Shown one piece after another: positions 36,552-45,601 of a DNA stretch of 64,000 nt. The position numbers were made by a program, and so were the translations under genes. This DNA comes from an uncultured Lachnospiraceae bacterium. GTDB lineage: Bacteria; Bacillota; Clostridia; Lachnospirales; Lachnospiraceae. The notes beneath the pieces were generated by a model that saw only the letters and a list, made by a program, of their open reading frames with translations, had not been told where the DNA came from and made no database searches. Each line of letters starts with the position of its first letter. The stretch's first letter is position 1. The DNA lies in contig CAJUJP010000017.1 in NCBI GenBank assembly GCA_910586615.1, positions 1 to 64,000 on the forward strand, written 5' to 3'.

Positions 36552-37280
36552 ATGGGAGTAGTACAACAAGTAAAAGACGGTAAATTTGTTGATAATGCAA
36601 CAGCAGAATCCCTGGCGAAACGAAATGAAAAGAAGACAGGGAACTCAAGTCTTGACAAAAATGCATTTTTGCAGCTTCTGGTAGCACAGATGAAATATCA
36701 GGATCCTTTGGAGCCTACATCTAATACAGAGTATATTTCTCAGTTTGCGACCTTCTCGGAGCTTGAGCAGATGCAGAATATGAGCGCAACACTGGATCTT
36801 TCCAGGGCATCATCTCTGGTAGGGCAGACAGTTCTTATGAAGGTAACAGACAGTTCAGGCAGGGAAACAACTGTACAGGGGAATGTGGACTATGTTGTAT
36901 ATGAAAACAACAAGGCATATCTTTCCATCGGCGGGGAATTGTATTCCATGGATGATCTTGATACTGTAGCCGATAAGAAATATCTGGATGCTTATGCACT
37001 GGCGGCAGAATTTATGAATATTATCAGAAAGCTTCCGGAGCCGGGTATGCTGATGGATGAACACAGAGATAAAGTTAACAGACTGGAAGAAATTTACAAA
37101 GGTATGTCTGATTATGAGAAGAGCTTCCTCACAGATGAATATGTGGAGAAGATGGAAGAGTATGTGGAGAAGATGAAAGACATCGCACCGAGTACGGATG
37201 GAGACGGCGCTGGTGATGATGATGGCGACGGTGGTTCTGACGGTGATGGCGATGGCAATTCCGGTACAGATAAGACCTGA
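36552..37280 (+). CDS. flgD: Flagellar hook capping protein FlgD
   Basis: Scaffold cap needed to polymerise the hook. The N-terminal domain is conserved (LDKNAFLQLLVAQMKYQDPL, then NTEYISQFATFSELEQM), followed by SLVGQTV and a short beta domain. The C-terminus differs from the usual protein: after residue about 150 there is a helical segment and then an acidic Gly/Asp tail (residues about 217-242, GDGAGDDDGDGGSDGDGDG). The protein is 242 residues long, and the tail is unlikely to be folded. Confidence 0.94.
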   Translation: MGVVQQVKDGKFVDNATAESLAKRNEKKTGNSSLDKNAFLQLLVAQMKYQDPLEPTSNTEYISQFATFSELEQMQNMSATLDLSRASSLVGQTVLMKVTDSSGRETTVQGNVDYVVYENNKAYLSIGGELYSMDDLDTVADKKYLDAYALAAEFMNIIRKLPEPGMLMDEHRDKVNRLEEIYKGMSDYEKSFLTDEYVEKMEEYVEKMKDIAPSTDGDGAGDDDGDGGSDGDGDGNSGTDKT

Positions 37281-37347
37281 CAGAGATCGATCAGGGCAGG
37301 AGTAATCGCCGGAGGCGGTGACAGTCATCTCAAGGAGGAGAGAGAAT

Positions 37348-37752
37348 ATGAAGATTCAAGGCAATCAATTCCTTTCCATGGAGCGGCTGCAGGATCAATA
37401 TTTAAATGCAGGCAGGCAGCAGACGGAAACTCCTGGCCAGAGCGGCGCCAGTTTTCAGGATATTTTATCCGGTAAGACGGCAGGAATCAGGACAGAAGGC
37501 GAGGTTAAGTTTTCGAAACATGCGGCGAACCGCCTGACTGACAGGAATATTGAGTTGACGACAGAACAGGTGAAGCGCCTGAATATGGGTGCAGCAAAAG
37601 CGGGAGCGAAAGGGATCAATGAGTCGCTGGTTATCGTTGATTCGCTGGCATTTATTGTGAATGTGCCGAATCAGACGGTCATTACGGCCATGGACCAGAC
37701 AGAAACAGACGAAAACATATTTACCAACATTGACGGAGCCGTTATTATTTAG
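37348..37752 (+). CDS. Conserved flagellar operon protein (TIGR02530-like)
   Basis: A 134-residue soluble protein found between flgD and flgE in many Gram-positive flagellar operons; it fits the family known as TIGR02530. The recognisable core is VKFSKHAANRLTDRNIELT, then AKGINESLVIVDSLAFIVN and a C-terminal QTVITAMDQTE. Its function is not established. ATG 37348 follows AAGGAGGAG; an upstream GTG at 37318 precedes that site and is not used. Confidence 0.85.
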   Translation: MKIQGNQFLSMERLQDQYLNAGRQQTETPGQSGASFQDILSGKTAGIRTEGEVKFSKHAANRLTDRNIELTTEQVKRLNMGAAKAGAKGINESLVIVDSLAFIVNVPNQTVITAMDQTETDENIFTNIDGAVII

Positions 37753-37894
37753 CCGGACCTTTATGGAGGCGAATGTCCCTGACTGACAGAGGGGACAGCG
37801 AAGAATTGCGGCAGGGCGTGATCCGCTGAAGATCATGGCTGCAGGTGATATCTTCGCACGGTTTCGACACAGATATTAAGGAGGTCATTTCACT

Positions 37895-39901
37895 ATGATG
37901 AGATCATTGTTCTCTGGTGTTGCGGGTCTTAAGACACACCAGACAAGAATGGACGTTATCGGTAATAATATTGCCAACGTTAATACAACAGCATATAAAT
38001 CACAGAATATGGTATTCAGCGATCTGCTGTACCAGACAACACAGGCGGCATCCGGTGCCAGCGCAACGGGGAGAGGCGGCATCAATCCCAGGCAGATCGG
38101 TCTGGGATCCAAGACGGGTGCGATTTCCACAGCCATTACGTCACAGGGATCCGCACAGTCTACCAACAATCCATGGGATATTATGATTGAGGGTGATTCT
38201 TTCTTTATTGTTAACAATGGTTCCCAGAACTTCTTTACAAGAGACGGTTCCTTCACCGTGGACGGCGCAGGTAATCTGGTTATGGCGAATACGGGCTATA
38301 TGGTTATGGGCTGGCAGGTTGACCCGGAAACCGGTGATATCAGGCAGGATGTGGTATCTGCACTGACTGTTATGGATGCGAGAAATCTTACATCCGATCC
38401 GGAATCTACCACAGCGGGATATGTGACAGGTATTCTGGATAAGACGGATCCGAAGATTAACAGTACGGCAGGTGTGATCCGTACTATGAAATTCTTTGAT
38501 TCGCAGGGTTACGAATATACGGCAAAATTCAGCTTCCATGGAACAGGGGAGGACGATTATTTCCGTGTACAGCTTGATGACATTCTGGACAGCAACAGTC
38601 AGTCACTGGTGAAGAAGTATGGATTAAGTAATATTGAGCAGATTGCTACGTTTGGCTCCACGGAAAATAAGATTACGACCAGTAAATATACAATGGATCC
38701 GAATGCAAGCTATGATGCGACAAAGAACGAATTTACTGTCAATCTGGCCATGGAACAGATTCTGAAAGACTTCAGTGCCAATGCAATGGTAGTAGCGGCA
38801 GGCAAAAACATAAAAGTTGTGACACCTGCTGCAGCCGGTGCAGTAGCTGCGGACGCAACGGTTACTGTAGAAGGCGAAGTGACTCTGACAAGAGCGCAGC
38901 TGGAGGCGGCGCCTTATAACCTGATCTATGATACGGCCACATCTAAATATCATATGAAGGGTGCGGACGGCAAGTCTGTGGAAGTGACTGACTGGGAAGC
39001 AGCTTTGAAGGCTATGAAGGGCCTTGATACTGTGAAGAATGTAACGGCAACGCCGGGCGATCCGCCGGAAAATATAACCATTAAATTCCAGGCTGACTTT
39101 AAAACTACCCAGGCGTCAAATTATGATGGCAACAGTAATTTCGGTGTAACACTTGCGAATAATGCTGACAACCAGACGGCAATTCTGGATCAGGTATATC
39201 ATCTTAAAGACGGAGACGGAAAGACATATACGATCGATTATGTAGGGCCTGACGGAACGGCACAGATCAATATGACCGAGAACAACAAGGGGAATATGAT
39301 CGTGTTCGACCATGAGAGCGGCAAGTTTTCTTATATCGGAAGCCAGGGAAATAATTCTGCAACGCTTGCTTTTAATACGTCAGCATCTTCTCTTGCGGGG
39401 GATATTATTGACCTGACACAGTTCAGCAGTATTGACATTGATTTCTCCTCCATCACCAATTTTGGTAACGGTGGAAAGAGCACACTGGAGATGACCAATG
39501 GTACGCTGGGCAGCAGTGCCATCGGCGCAGGCCGGGCACCCGGTGAACTGATCGGTATCGAGGTGGGGCAGGACGGCAGGATCACAGCATCCTACAGTAA
39601 CGGTCTGACCAAGCTTCTGGGACAGATCGCAGTGGCGGAATTTGCTAATGCGTCAGGTCTTTCCAAAGCGGGTAATAACCTGTACTCCGCGACCCAGAAC
39701 TCCGGTGAGTTCAACGGTGTAGGTGTGGACATCACAGCCAGCGGCGGTTCCATGACTTCCGGCGTGCTGGAAATGAGTAATGTGGATCTGTCATCCGAGT
39801 TTACGACAATGATCACCACACAGCGTGGTTTCCAGGCCAACAGCCGTATTATCACGACTTCCGACACCTTACTGGAAGAACTTGTCAATTTGAAGAGATA
39901 A
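37895..39901 (+). CDS. flgE: Flagellar hook protein FlgE
   Basis: Structural subunit of the hook. It has the N-terminal signature MRSLFSGVAGLKTHQTRMDV and the C-terminal coiled region (TMITTQRGFQANSRIITT then DTLLEELVNLK). At 668 residues it is far longer than the B. subtilis (264) or Salmonella (403) proteins; the extra length is in the central surface-exposed domains (about 200-500), which include an Ala/Val/Thr-rich segment. AAGGAGGT lies nine bases before ATG 37895. A hairpin at 39922-39955 follows the gene. Confidence 0.96.
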   Translation: MMRSLFSGVAGLKTHQTRMDVIGNNIANVNTTAYKSQNMVFSDLLYQTTQAASGASATGRGGINPRQIGLGSKTGAISTAITSQGSAQSTNNPWDIMIEGDSFFIVNNGSQNFFTRDGSFTVDGAGNLVMANTGYMVMGWQVDPETGDIRQDVVSALTVMDARNLTSDPESTTAGYVTGILDKTDPKINSTAGVIRTMKFFDSQGYEYTAKFSFHGTGEDDYFRVQLDDILDSNSQSLVKKYGLSNIEQIATFGSTENKITTSKYTMDPNASYDATKNEFTVNLAMEQILKDFSANAMVVAAGKNIKVVTPAAAGAVAADATVTVEGEVTLTRAQLEAAPYNLIYDTATSKYHMKGADGKSVEVTDWEAALKAMKGLDTVKNVTATPGDPPENITIKFQADFKTTQASNYDGNSNFGVTLANNADNQTAILDQVYHLKDGDGKTYTIDYVGPDGTAQINMTENNKGNMIVFDHESGKFSYIGSQGNNSATLAFNTSASSLAGDIIDLTQFSSIDIDFSSITNFGNGGKSTLEMTNGTLGSSAIGAGRAPGELIGIEVGQDGRITASYSNGLTKLLGQIAVAEFANASGLSKAGNNLYSATQNSGEFNGVGVDITASGGSMTSGVLEMSNVDLSSEFTTMITTQRGFQANSRIITTSDTLLEELVNLKR

Positions 39902-39921
39902 GCGCTATAAAATGTGCTAAC

Positions 39922-39955
39922 AGAGGGGCTTTCCGTTTTTACGGAAAGTTCCTCT
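39922..39955 (+). terminator. Strong hairpin after flgE, probable partial terminator or processing site
   Basis: Arms 39922-39936 and 39941-39955 pair over 15 bp with two G-T wobbles around TTTT. The T-run that should follow is poor (TCATGTGTTTTC), so it may attenuate transcription or protect the 3' end of the flgE message rather than fully terminate. A new promoter follows 45 bases later. Confidence 0.55.
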
Positions 39956-40000
39956 TCATGTGTTTTCTGTGTTCTGCGATGATATCTTTGGATATTTATT

Positions 40001-40029
40001 TTGCAGTTTCGGAAGATATGTGATAGAAT
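40001..40029 (+). promoter_or_regulatory. Internal sigma-A-type promoter before flbD-motA
   Basis: TTGCAG (40001-40006) and TAGAAT (40024-40029) are 17 bases apart, with TG upstream of the -10. It lies in the 270-base gap after flgE and could give independent expression of flbD, motA, motB and downstream genes. Confidence 0.55.
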
Positions 40030-40170
40030 ATAAAAGTTCAATGCAGTGACTATGGAAAGAACTGTAATTGTGGCGGAATCGGCATACAGAACGCCGCCGG
40101 AGAATATATACATATTTGCAGACAATATCACGCTGTGAACCCATGCAGCGGAAGAATACGGGAGCTTGTT

Positions 40171-40356
40171 ATGATAGAGGTTACGAAGATCAACGGCGTG
40201 AAAATCCTCATTAATCCGGATCTGCTGGAACTGGCTGAGGAGACGCCGGACACCGTTCTGACCTTCACGACGGGACGGAAAATAATTGTAAAAGAAAGTA
40301 GACAAGAAGTGAAAAATTTAGTAAAATCGTATAGAAAGGATATTTTTGCAGATTAG
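40171..40356 (+). CDS. flbD: Flagellar protein FlbD-like
   Basis: A 61-residue protein of the FlbD/SwrD type (IEVTKINGVKILINPDLLEL, then TFTTGRKIIVKES). The homologue in B. subtilis (SwrD, formerly YlzI) lies after the hook gene and increases flagellar power; whether it does so here is inferred. ATG 40171 has a GGGAG-type site ten bases upstream. An earlier in-frame ATG at 40135 has no site. motA follows 21 bases later, which fits a stator-related role. Confidence 0.88.
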   Translation: MIEVTKINGVKILINPDLLELAEETPDTVLTFTTGRKIIVKESRQEVKNLVKSYRKDIFAD

Positions 40357-40377
40357 TGTAAAGACGGGTGAATACAG

Positions 40378-41175
40378 ATGGATATAGCTTCAATTATCGG
40401 CTTATTGGCATGTTTGGCGTTGATGATCTTTGGTATGGTGTTTGGCAAGAGCTTTTCTATGGTGTTGAGCTTCCTTCACGCACCATCAGCGCTTATTACA
40501 TTCGGCGGCGCTTTTATGTGTATTCTTGCGAGTTACTCATTGCCTAATTTCGTGGGAGGTTTGAAGAGCTTCATGCTGATCTTCAAGGAATCTGCCATGA
40601 ATGTCCCGGAGATTATACAGAAGATCATTGATCTTTCCAATGTTGCGCGTAAAGAAGGTTTGCTTTCACTGGAAGAAGCTGCAGGAGATATCGAGGACGA
40701 TTTCCTCAAGAAAGGTATTCTGCTTGTCGTAGACGGTACTGATCCTGAACTGGTACGTGCAATCATGGAAACGGAGTTGGCCAGTGTGGAGGAGAGACAT
40801 AAAGATAAAATCGGTTTTTGGGAGAATGTAGGAGCCATGGGTCCTGCCTGGGGTATGATCGGTACGCTGATTGGTCTGATTCTCATGTTGAAGGATTTGT
40901 CGGATTTCGCATCCATCGGTCCTAATATGGCGACTGCTCTGGTAACTACATTTTATGGTTCTGTCCTGGCGAACTGGATATGTGCTCCGGTAGCTACGAA
41001 GCTGAAAGGTAAGAATGCGGAAGAGATGATGGTCAAGGAGATAGAAATCGAAGGGCTGCTGTCTATTCAGGCTGGTGAGAACCCGCGTGTTATTGAGGAG
41101 AAACTGAAATCCTTCCTTGCTCCGAGTGACAGAAAACCTTCAAATGATGAACTCGGAGGTGAAGCAGATGGCTAA
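40378..41175 (+). CDS. motA: Flagellar motor stator protein MotA
   Basis: Proton- or sodium-channel stator subunit with four membrane segments, 265 residues. The core GFWENVGAMGPAWGMIGTLI with MLKDLSDFASIGPNMATALV is the conserved TM3-TM4 region. The last codons overlap the motB start by eight bases (motB ATG 41168), indicating coupled translation. The ion used cannot be decided by eye. Confidence 0.96.
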   Translation: MDIASIIGLLACLALMIFGMVFGKSFSMVLSFLHAPSALITFGGAFMCILASYSLPNFVGGLKSFMLIFKESAMNVPEIIQKIIDLSNVARKEGLLSLEEAAGDIEDDFLKKGILLVVDGTDPELVRAIMETELASVEERHKDKIGFWENVGAMGPAWGMIGTLIGLILMLKDLSDFASIGPNMATALVTTFYGSVLANWICAPVATKLKGKNAEEMMVKEIEIEGLLSIQAGENPRVIEEKLKSFLAPSDRKPSNDELGGEADG

Positions 41176-41974
41176 GAAGAAGCCGGAAGAACCGCCAAAA
41201 GGTTCGCCAGCGTGGATGGCCACATTCAGTGATCTGATGAATCTGCTCCTTTGCTTTTTCGTTCTTTTGTTTGCCATGTCTTCCATTGACGAGGCAAAGC
41301 AAGAACAGATTGCGGCATCTTTTAACCAGATGTTTTCTGTATTTGAGAGGGGAGCGTCAGCTATCGGCGATGGTATGCTGATCAGCAACGGTGTCAGTCA
41401 GTTGAACGAACTGGATGAATTTATAAACAGCACGGGTAAGATGTCCGAGGGTGATGTTGTTGATGATGATGTGGCGGCAGCGAAGGAACAGCTTGATGAG
41501 GCTAAGATGGAAGAGTCGGAAGAGCTTTCCGAAAAAATAGAAGAAGCGCTGGAAGAGAAGGACATGGGGAAGGAGATTGATATCGAGATCACATCCCAAT
41601 ATGTACAGCTTACTTTGAAAGGAAGCCTGCTCTTTGATTCGGGCAGCACACTTCTTAAAGATGAGGCAAAACCGGTTCTGGATCAGGTTGGATTGATTCT
41701 GGAACGCTATGCCAACGGAATTATCGAGATTGAAGGGCATACAGATAATGTGCCTATGTCCGGCGCCAAGTACTCTAACAATAATGAGTTAAGTTCCGGC
41801 CGTGCTTTATCGGTGTTTGATTATCTTTTATCAGTTACAAATCTTGATCCGGCGAATGTCAAGCATTCGGGCAGAGGGGAATATATGCCCGTGGCAGACA
41901 ATTCTACGGCGGAAGGCAGAACCAAAAACCGTCGGGTTGAGATCAAGATTTATAATACGTTAAGTTCTTATTAG
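41168..41974 (+). CDS. motB: Flagellar motor stator protein MotB
   Basis: Stator subunit anchored to peptidoglycan, 268 residues. A single membrane helix (about 20-40) holds the ion-binding aspartate D22 in MATFSDLMNLLLCFF, followed by an acidic linker (about 95-140) and an OmpA-type peptidoglycan-binding domain (IIEIEGHTDNVPMSG, then SSGRALSVFDYL and EGRTKNRRVEIKI). GGAGGT at 41156 lies inside the end of motA and serves ATG 41168. Confidence 0.97.
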   Translation: MAKKKPEEPPKGSPAWMATFSDLMNLLLCFFVLLFAMSSIDEAKQEQIAASFNQMFSVFERGASAIGDGMLISNGVSQLNELDEFINSTGKMSEGDVVDDDVAAAKEQLDEAKMEESEELSEKIEEALEEKDMGKEIDIEITSQYVQLTLKGSLLFDSGSTLLKDEAKPVLDQVGLILERYANGIIEIEGHTDNVPMSGAKYSNNNELSSGRALSVFDYLLSVTNLDPANVKHSGRGEYMPVADNSTAEGRTKNRRVEIKIYNTLSSY

Positions 41975-42053
41975 AAACTGCTTTTTGGCATTTTGATAGA
42001 ACTGACGGATATTCTATATGAATAGAAAGTGTATAAAGGAGAAGATTACAGTC

Positions 42054-42575
42054 ATGAAGAAGAATCTGATTTCGATTGTTATACTGGCATTGCTGATCGT
42101 CAATATTGTATTGACGGCAATCATGATGTTCAGTGTGACAAGTGCTTCCAAGAAGACGGCAGCATTGGTAGACAACATTTCGAAGGCGCTTGATCTGGAA
42201 CTGGCAGCAAACGGGAACGGGGAAGAGCAGGAGAAGGAAGCAGTTCCGATGGCAGACATTGCTACTTACGACATCTCGGAGAAGATGACGATTCCGCTGC
42301 AGCTGGATGCTGAGGGCAACCCTCATTTCTTTATTGCATCCATTACATTATCCATGAACACGAAGGATAAGGGATATAAGAAATTCGGCGCGACAGTGGG
42401 CGAGAAGGAAAGCCTGATCAAGAGTGAGATCAATGATGCATTTGCCGAATATACGATTGAGCAGGTACGGGAAAATCAGGATCAGATCAGAGAAGAGATA
42501 CTGACCAGAATTCAGACGATGTTTGATTCAGAGTTTATCTTTAATGTGGCGTTTAGTGATATTATGTACCAGTAA
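42054..42575 (+). CDS. fliL: Flagellar basal-body-associated protein FliL
   Basis: Bitopic membrane protein that supports stator function. It has 173 residues with a membrane helix at about 4-28 and an extracytoplasmic domain ending TRIQTMFDSEFIFNVAFSDI, similar to other FliL proteins that follow motB. ATG 42054 is preferred, with AAAGGAGA about 11 bases upstream; ATG 42018 lies before that site. Confidence 0.88.
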   Translation: MKKNLISIVILALLIVNIVLTAIMMFSVTSASKKTAALVDNISKALDLELAANGNGEEQEKEAVPMADIATYDISEKMTIPLQLDAEGNPHFFIASITLSMNTKDKGYKKFGATVGEKESLIKSEINDAFAEYTIEQVRENQDQIREEILTRIQTMFDSEFIFNVAFSDIMYQ

Positions 42576-42608
42576 TTTCTTAAATAGTGCCACAGGAGGT
42601 GAACTTGC

Positions 42609-43589
42609 GTGGGAGAGGTACTATCTCAAAATGAGATTGACAATCTGCTGGCCGCACTGAGCAGCGGTGAAATTGATGCAGAAGATATGAGCGATACCAG
42701 TGATAAACAGGTGAAGAACTATGACTTTAAAAGGCCTACCAAGTTCTCGAAAGAGCATCTGCGTACACTGGAAATTATATATGAGCATTACGGACGGCTG
42801 TTATCTACCAGTCTGCCGATCTATCTTAGAAAAAATATACAGATTACAGTGGCGAGTTCCGAAACAGTTATTTTCTCGGAGTTTACCAATGCACTGTCCA
42901 ATCCGGTTATTCTGGGCGTTGTAAATTTCCAGCCTCTTGGCGGTACGATTATTATCGAGCTGGCGACGCAGCTTGGATATGCGATGATAGACAGAATGCT
43001 TGGCGGAGCCGGAGAACCACTGGATAAGAACAGGGACTTTACAGAGATAGAGATGACGATCATCGAGAAGATGATGGTGGTGTGTATGCAGCTTATGCGT
43101 GAACCGTGGAAGAATGTGGTGGATCTGAATCCGATGATGGAAAGGATTGAGACCAATTCACAGTTTGCCCAGGTGATTGCACCCAATGACATGATTGCGA
43201 TCGTAACGCTGAATATGAAAATCGGCGATGTGGAAGGATTCATGAATATCTGTCTTCCGTTCTTTACTTTGGAAACTGTCATGGATAAATTGAATACCAA
43301 GTATTGGTATGCCAATATGCAGGAACAGAAAGAAGAGGACTTCGAGGAATATGTGGAAGCGCTCATCAGAAGGGTGGATGTTCCGGTTAAGGCCGTACTT
43401 GGCAGAACGCATGTATCTGTGAATGATTTTGTTAATATCCAGGTGGGAGACATCATACGGTTGGATACAGATATAGAAGAAGACTTGAAGATATATGTCG
43501 GTAATATTAAGAAATTTACCGCATTACCGGGTTCGAGCAAAGATAAATATGCTGTGCGTGTAACGTCGGTAATAAGAGAGGGGGAGTAA
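42609..43589 (+). CDS. fliM: Flagellar motor switch protein FliM
   Basis: Switch protein that binds CheY-P through its N-terminus (LSQNEIDNLLAALSSGE, residues about 5-21). A CheC-like middle domain (about 45-230) and a C-terminal SpoA/FliN-like domain follow (about 245-320). It has 326 residues and a GTG start at 42609 with AGGAGGTGA just upstream. It overlaps nothing; fliY starts four bases after its stop. Confidence 0.97.
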   Translation: MGEVLSQNEIDNLLAALSSGEIDAEDMSDTSDKQVKNYDFKRPTKFSKEHLRTLEIIYEHYGRLLSTSLPIYLRKNIQITVASSETVIFSEFTNALSNPVILGVVNFQPLGGTIIIELATQLGYAMIDRMLGGAGEPLDKNRDFTEIEMTIIEKMMVVCMQLMREPWKNVVDLNPMMERIETNSQFAQVIAPNDMIAIVTLNMKIGDVEGFMNICLPFFTLETVMDKLNTKYWYANMQEQKEEDFEEYVEALIRRVDVPVKAVLGRTHVSVNDFVNIQVGDIIRLDTDIEEDLKIYVGNIKKFTALPGSSKDKYAVRVTSVIREGE

Positions 43590-43593
43590 AAGC

Positions 43594-44835
43594 ATGGACG
43601 GAATGTTATCACAAGACGAAATAAATGCACTCTTAAGCGGTATGGATGCACCCAGTGCTGCAGCACCGGCATCTGAACCGGAGCCTGCTCCGGCACCAGC
43701 TCCCGTACCCGCACCGTCAGGTGATTCGGGCGCGGCTGACAATTCGCTTCTGACAGATATCGAGAAGGATGCGATTGGCGAGGTGGCCAATATCAGTATG
43801 GGTTCTTCGGCGACTACATTGTATTCGCTGGTAAACCGCAAGGTGGATATTTCCACTCCTGTTGTTACGCTGGCACAATGGGAGAGTGTACTGGCAGACT
43901 ATGAGAAACCGTGTGTGTTTATTCAGATCAAGTACACGGTGGGTCTGGACGGTTCCAATATTCTTGTATTGAAAGAGCACGATGTAAAGGTCATTACCGA
44001 TTTGATGATGGGTGGTGACGGAAGTAATACGGACGGAGAGTTAGGAGAACTGCACCTGAGTGCGATTTCCGAAGCGATGAACCAGATGATGGGTTCCTCC
44101 GCAACATCTCTCTCTACCATGCTTGGCAAGATGATTGATATCAGCCCCCCGGAGGCAAGTCTGGTGGACTTGACAGCCTTTAAGTCCGGCGGCGATATCG
44201 CTCCTTTTCTGGAAGGAACTTTTGTAAAGATTGCATTCCGTATGCAGATCGGTGATCTGGTTGATTCTACGATCATGCAGCTGTATCCGGTTGATTTTGC
44301 GAAGGAATTATGTGATACGTTCCTGAAGAACCAGCTGGGAGATGTATCGGCACCCGCACCTGCAGCACCGCAGGCGGCAGCACCTGCACCTGCAGCACCG
44401 CAGATGGCGGCGGCACCTCAGATGGCAGCACCGCAGCAGATGGCGATGCCTCAGATGGGAATGCCCCAGATGCAGATGATGCCTCAAATGCAAATGATGC
44501 CTCAGATGCAGATGATGCCCCAGATGCAAATGATGCCTAACGCGAATATTCAGCCGGCACAGTTCCAGAGTTTTTCCAATGATTTTAATCCCGCTCAGAC
44601 GCAGGAAAACATTGGTTTGATCAAGGATGTACCGTTGGAGGTTACGGTAGAACTGGGACGGACTTCCAAGTCTATATCGGATATTCTGGATTTCTCTCCG
44701 GGTACTATCATAGAGTTGGATAAGATTGCAGGTGAACCGATTGATGTGCTGGTCAATGGTAAGTTTGTTGCAAAGGGTGAAGTTGTTGTAATTGAAGAGA
44801 GCTTTGGTGTTCGGGTAACCGAAATTATCAAATAA
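43594..44835 (+). CDS. fliY: Flagellar switch phosphatase FliY
   Basis: Gram-positive switch component combining a CheY-binding N-terminus (LSQDEINALLSGMD), an Ala/Pro linker, a CheC-type CheY-P phosphatase domain (about 48-250, with two E..N active regions such as KDAIGEVANISMGSS and AISEAMNQMMGSSATSL) and a C-terminal FliN/SpoA domain (about 335-410). The 413 residues exceed the 378 of B. subtilis mainly because of a Met/Gln/Pro/Ala-rich linker at about 250-310 with a tandem repeat. It replaces FliN, which is absent from the window. Confidence 0.95.
   Translation: MDGMLSQDEINALLSGMDAPSAAAPASEPEPAPAPAPVPAPSGDSGAADNSLLTDIEKDAIGEVANISMGSSATTLYSLVNRKVDISTPVVTLAQWESVLADYEKPCVFIQIKYTVGLDGSNILVLKEHDVKVITDLMMGGDGSNTDGELGELHLSAISEAMNQMMGSSATSLSTMLGKMIDISPPEASLVDLTAFKSGGDIAPFLEGTFVKIAFRMQIGDLVDSTIMQLYPVDFAKELCDTFLKNQLGDVSAPAPAAPQAAAPAPAAPQMAAAPQMAAPQQMAMPQMGMPQMQMMPQMQMMPQMQMMPQMQMMPNANIQPAQFQSFSNDFNPAQTQENIGLIKDVPLEVTVELGRTSKSISDILDFSPGTIIELDKIAGEPIDVLVNGKFVAKGEVVVIEESFGVRVTEIIK
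44464..44535 (+). repeat. fliY: 18-bp tandem repeat in the fliY linker
   Basis: Four 18-bp units (44464, 44482, 44500, 44518) encode PQMQMM repeated four times in the linker between the phosphatase and FliN-like domains. The DNA units differ only at a few third positions. Confidence 0.85.
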
Positions 44836-44855
44836 AATATGATAGGAGAAAAGAG

Positions 44856-45218
44856 ATGGCAAAAAATATTTTAATATGCGATGATGCAGCATTCATGCGA
44901 ATGATGATCAAGGACATCCTGACCAAGAATGGGTATAATGTAGCCGGGGAAGCTGAGAACGGTGCCAAGGCTGTCGAGAAATATAATGAGTTGAAACCCG
45001 ACTTGGTATTGATGGATATTACCATGCCGGAGATGGATGGTATTCAGGCATTGAAGAAGATCAAAGAGACGGATCCGGGTGCTATGATTATCATGTGTTC
45101 CGCGATGGGTCAGCAGGCTATGGTTATCGAGTCTATCCAGTCCGGTGCGAAAGACTTTATTGTTAAGCCTTTTCAGGCAGAACGTGTATTAGAGGCTGTT
45201 AAGAAGGTAGTGGGGTAA
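44856..45218 (+). CDS. cheY: Chemotaxis response regulator CheY
   Basis: Single-domain response regulator of 120 residues that carries the CheA signal to FliM/FliY. The acidic pocket (D9, D10), the phosphorylation site D54 in VLMDITMPEM, the switch residue pair near MIIMCSAMG and the conserved lysine in FIVKPF are all present. Its stop overlaps the fliO start (TAATG). Confidence 0.97.
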   Translation: MAKNILICDDAAFMRMMIKDILTKNGYNVAGEAENGAKAVEKYNELKPDLVLMDITMPEMDGIQALKKIKETDPGAMIIMCSAMGQQAMVIESIQSGAKDFIVKPFQAERVLEAVKKVVG

Positions 45219-45601
45219 TGCTGCTTTCCGTATCGAAAAGTATTGACTCTTATATGCAGTTTATGACGGTATTGATTCTCTTTCTGTTTGTTCTGCTGGT
45301 TACCTACTGGGTTACAAAGTGGACTGCAGGTTATCAGAGAGTGAAGACTGCCAATGTCAATATGGAGATTGTGGAGACGATTTCGCTCTCCAATAATAAA
45401 TATGTCCAGATCATCCGGGTCGGAAGGAAATATTTGGCTGTGGCAATCTGCAAAGATACTGTTACAATGTTATCAGAGATTCCTGAGCAGGATCTGGTTA
45501 TTCCGGAAGCTGATAAGTCTGGGACCACAGGATTCAGGGATATATTAGAAAAAATACAGAAAAAGAATATTCTGGAAAAAGAAGATGGGCGAGACGAATG
45601 A
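45218..45601 (+). CDS. fliO: Flagellar biosynthesis protein FliO/FliZ
   Basis: Small bitopic protein of 127 residues with one membrane helix (about 15-35) and a FliO-type cytoplasmic beta domain (VEIVETISLSNNKYVQIIRV-like core, then GRKYLAVAICKD). FliO helps to assemble the FliP/FliQ/FliR export gate. It overlaps cheY by one base at the start and fliP by four at the end, so the three are translationally linked. Confidence 0.9.
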   Translation: MLLSVSKSIDSYMQFMTVLILFLFVLLVTYWVTKWTAGYQRVKTANVNMEIVETISLSNNKYVQIIRVGRKYLAVAICKDTVTMLSEIPEQDLVIPEADKSGTTGFRDILEKIQKKNILEKEDGRDE

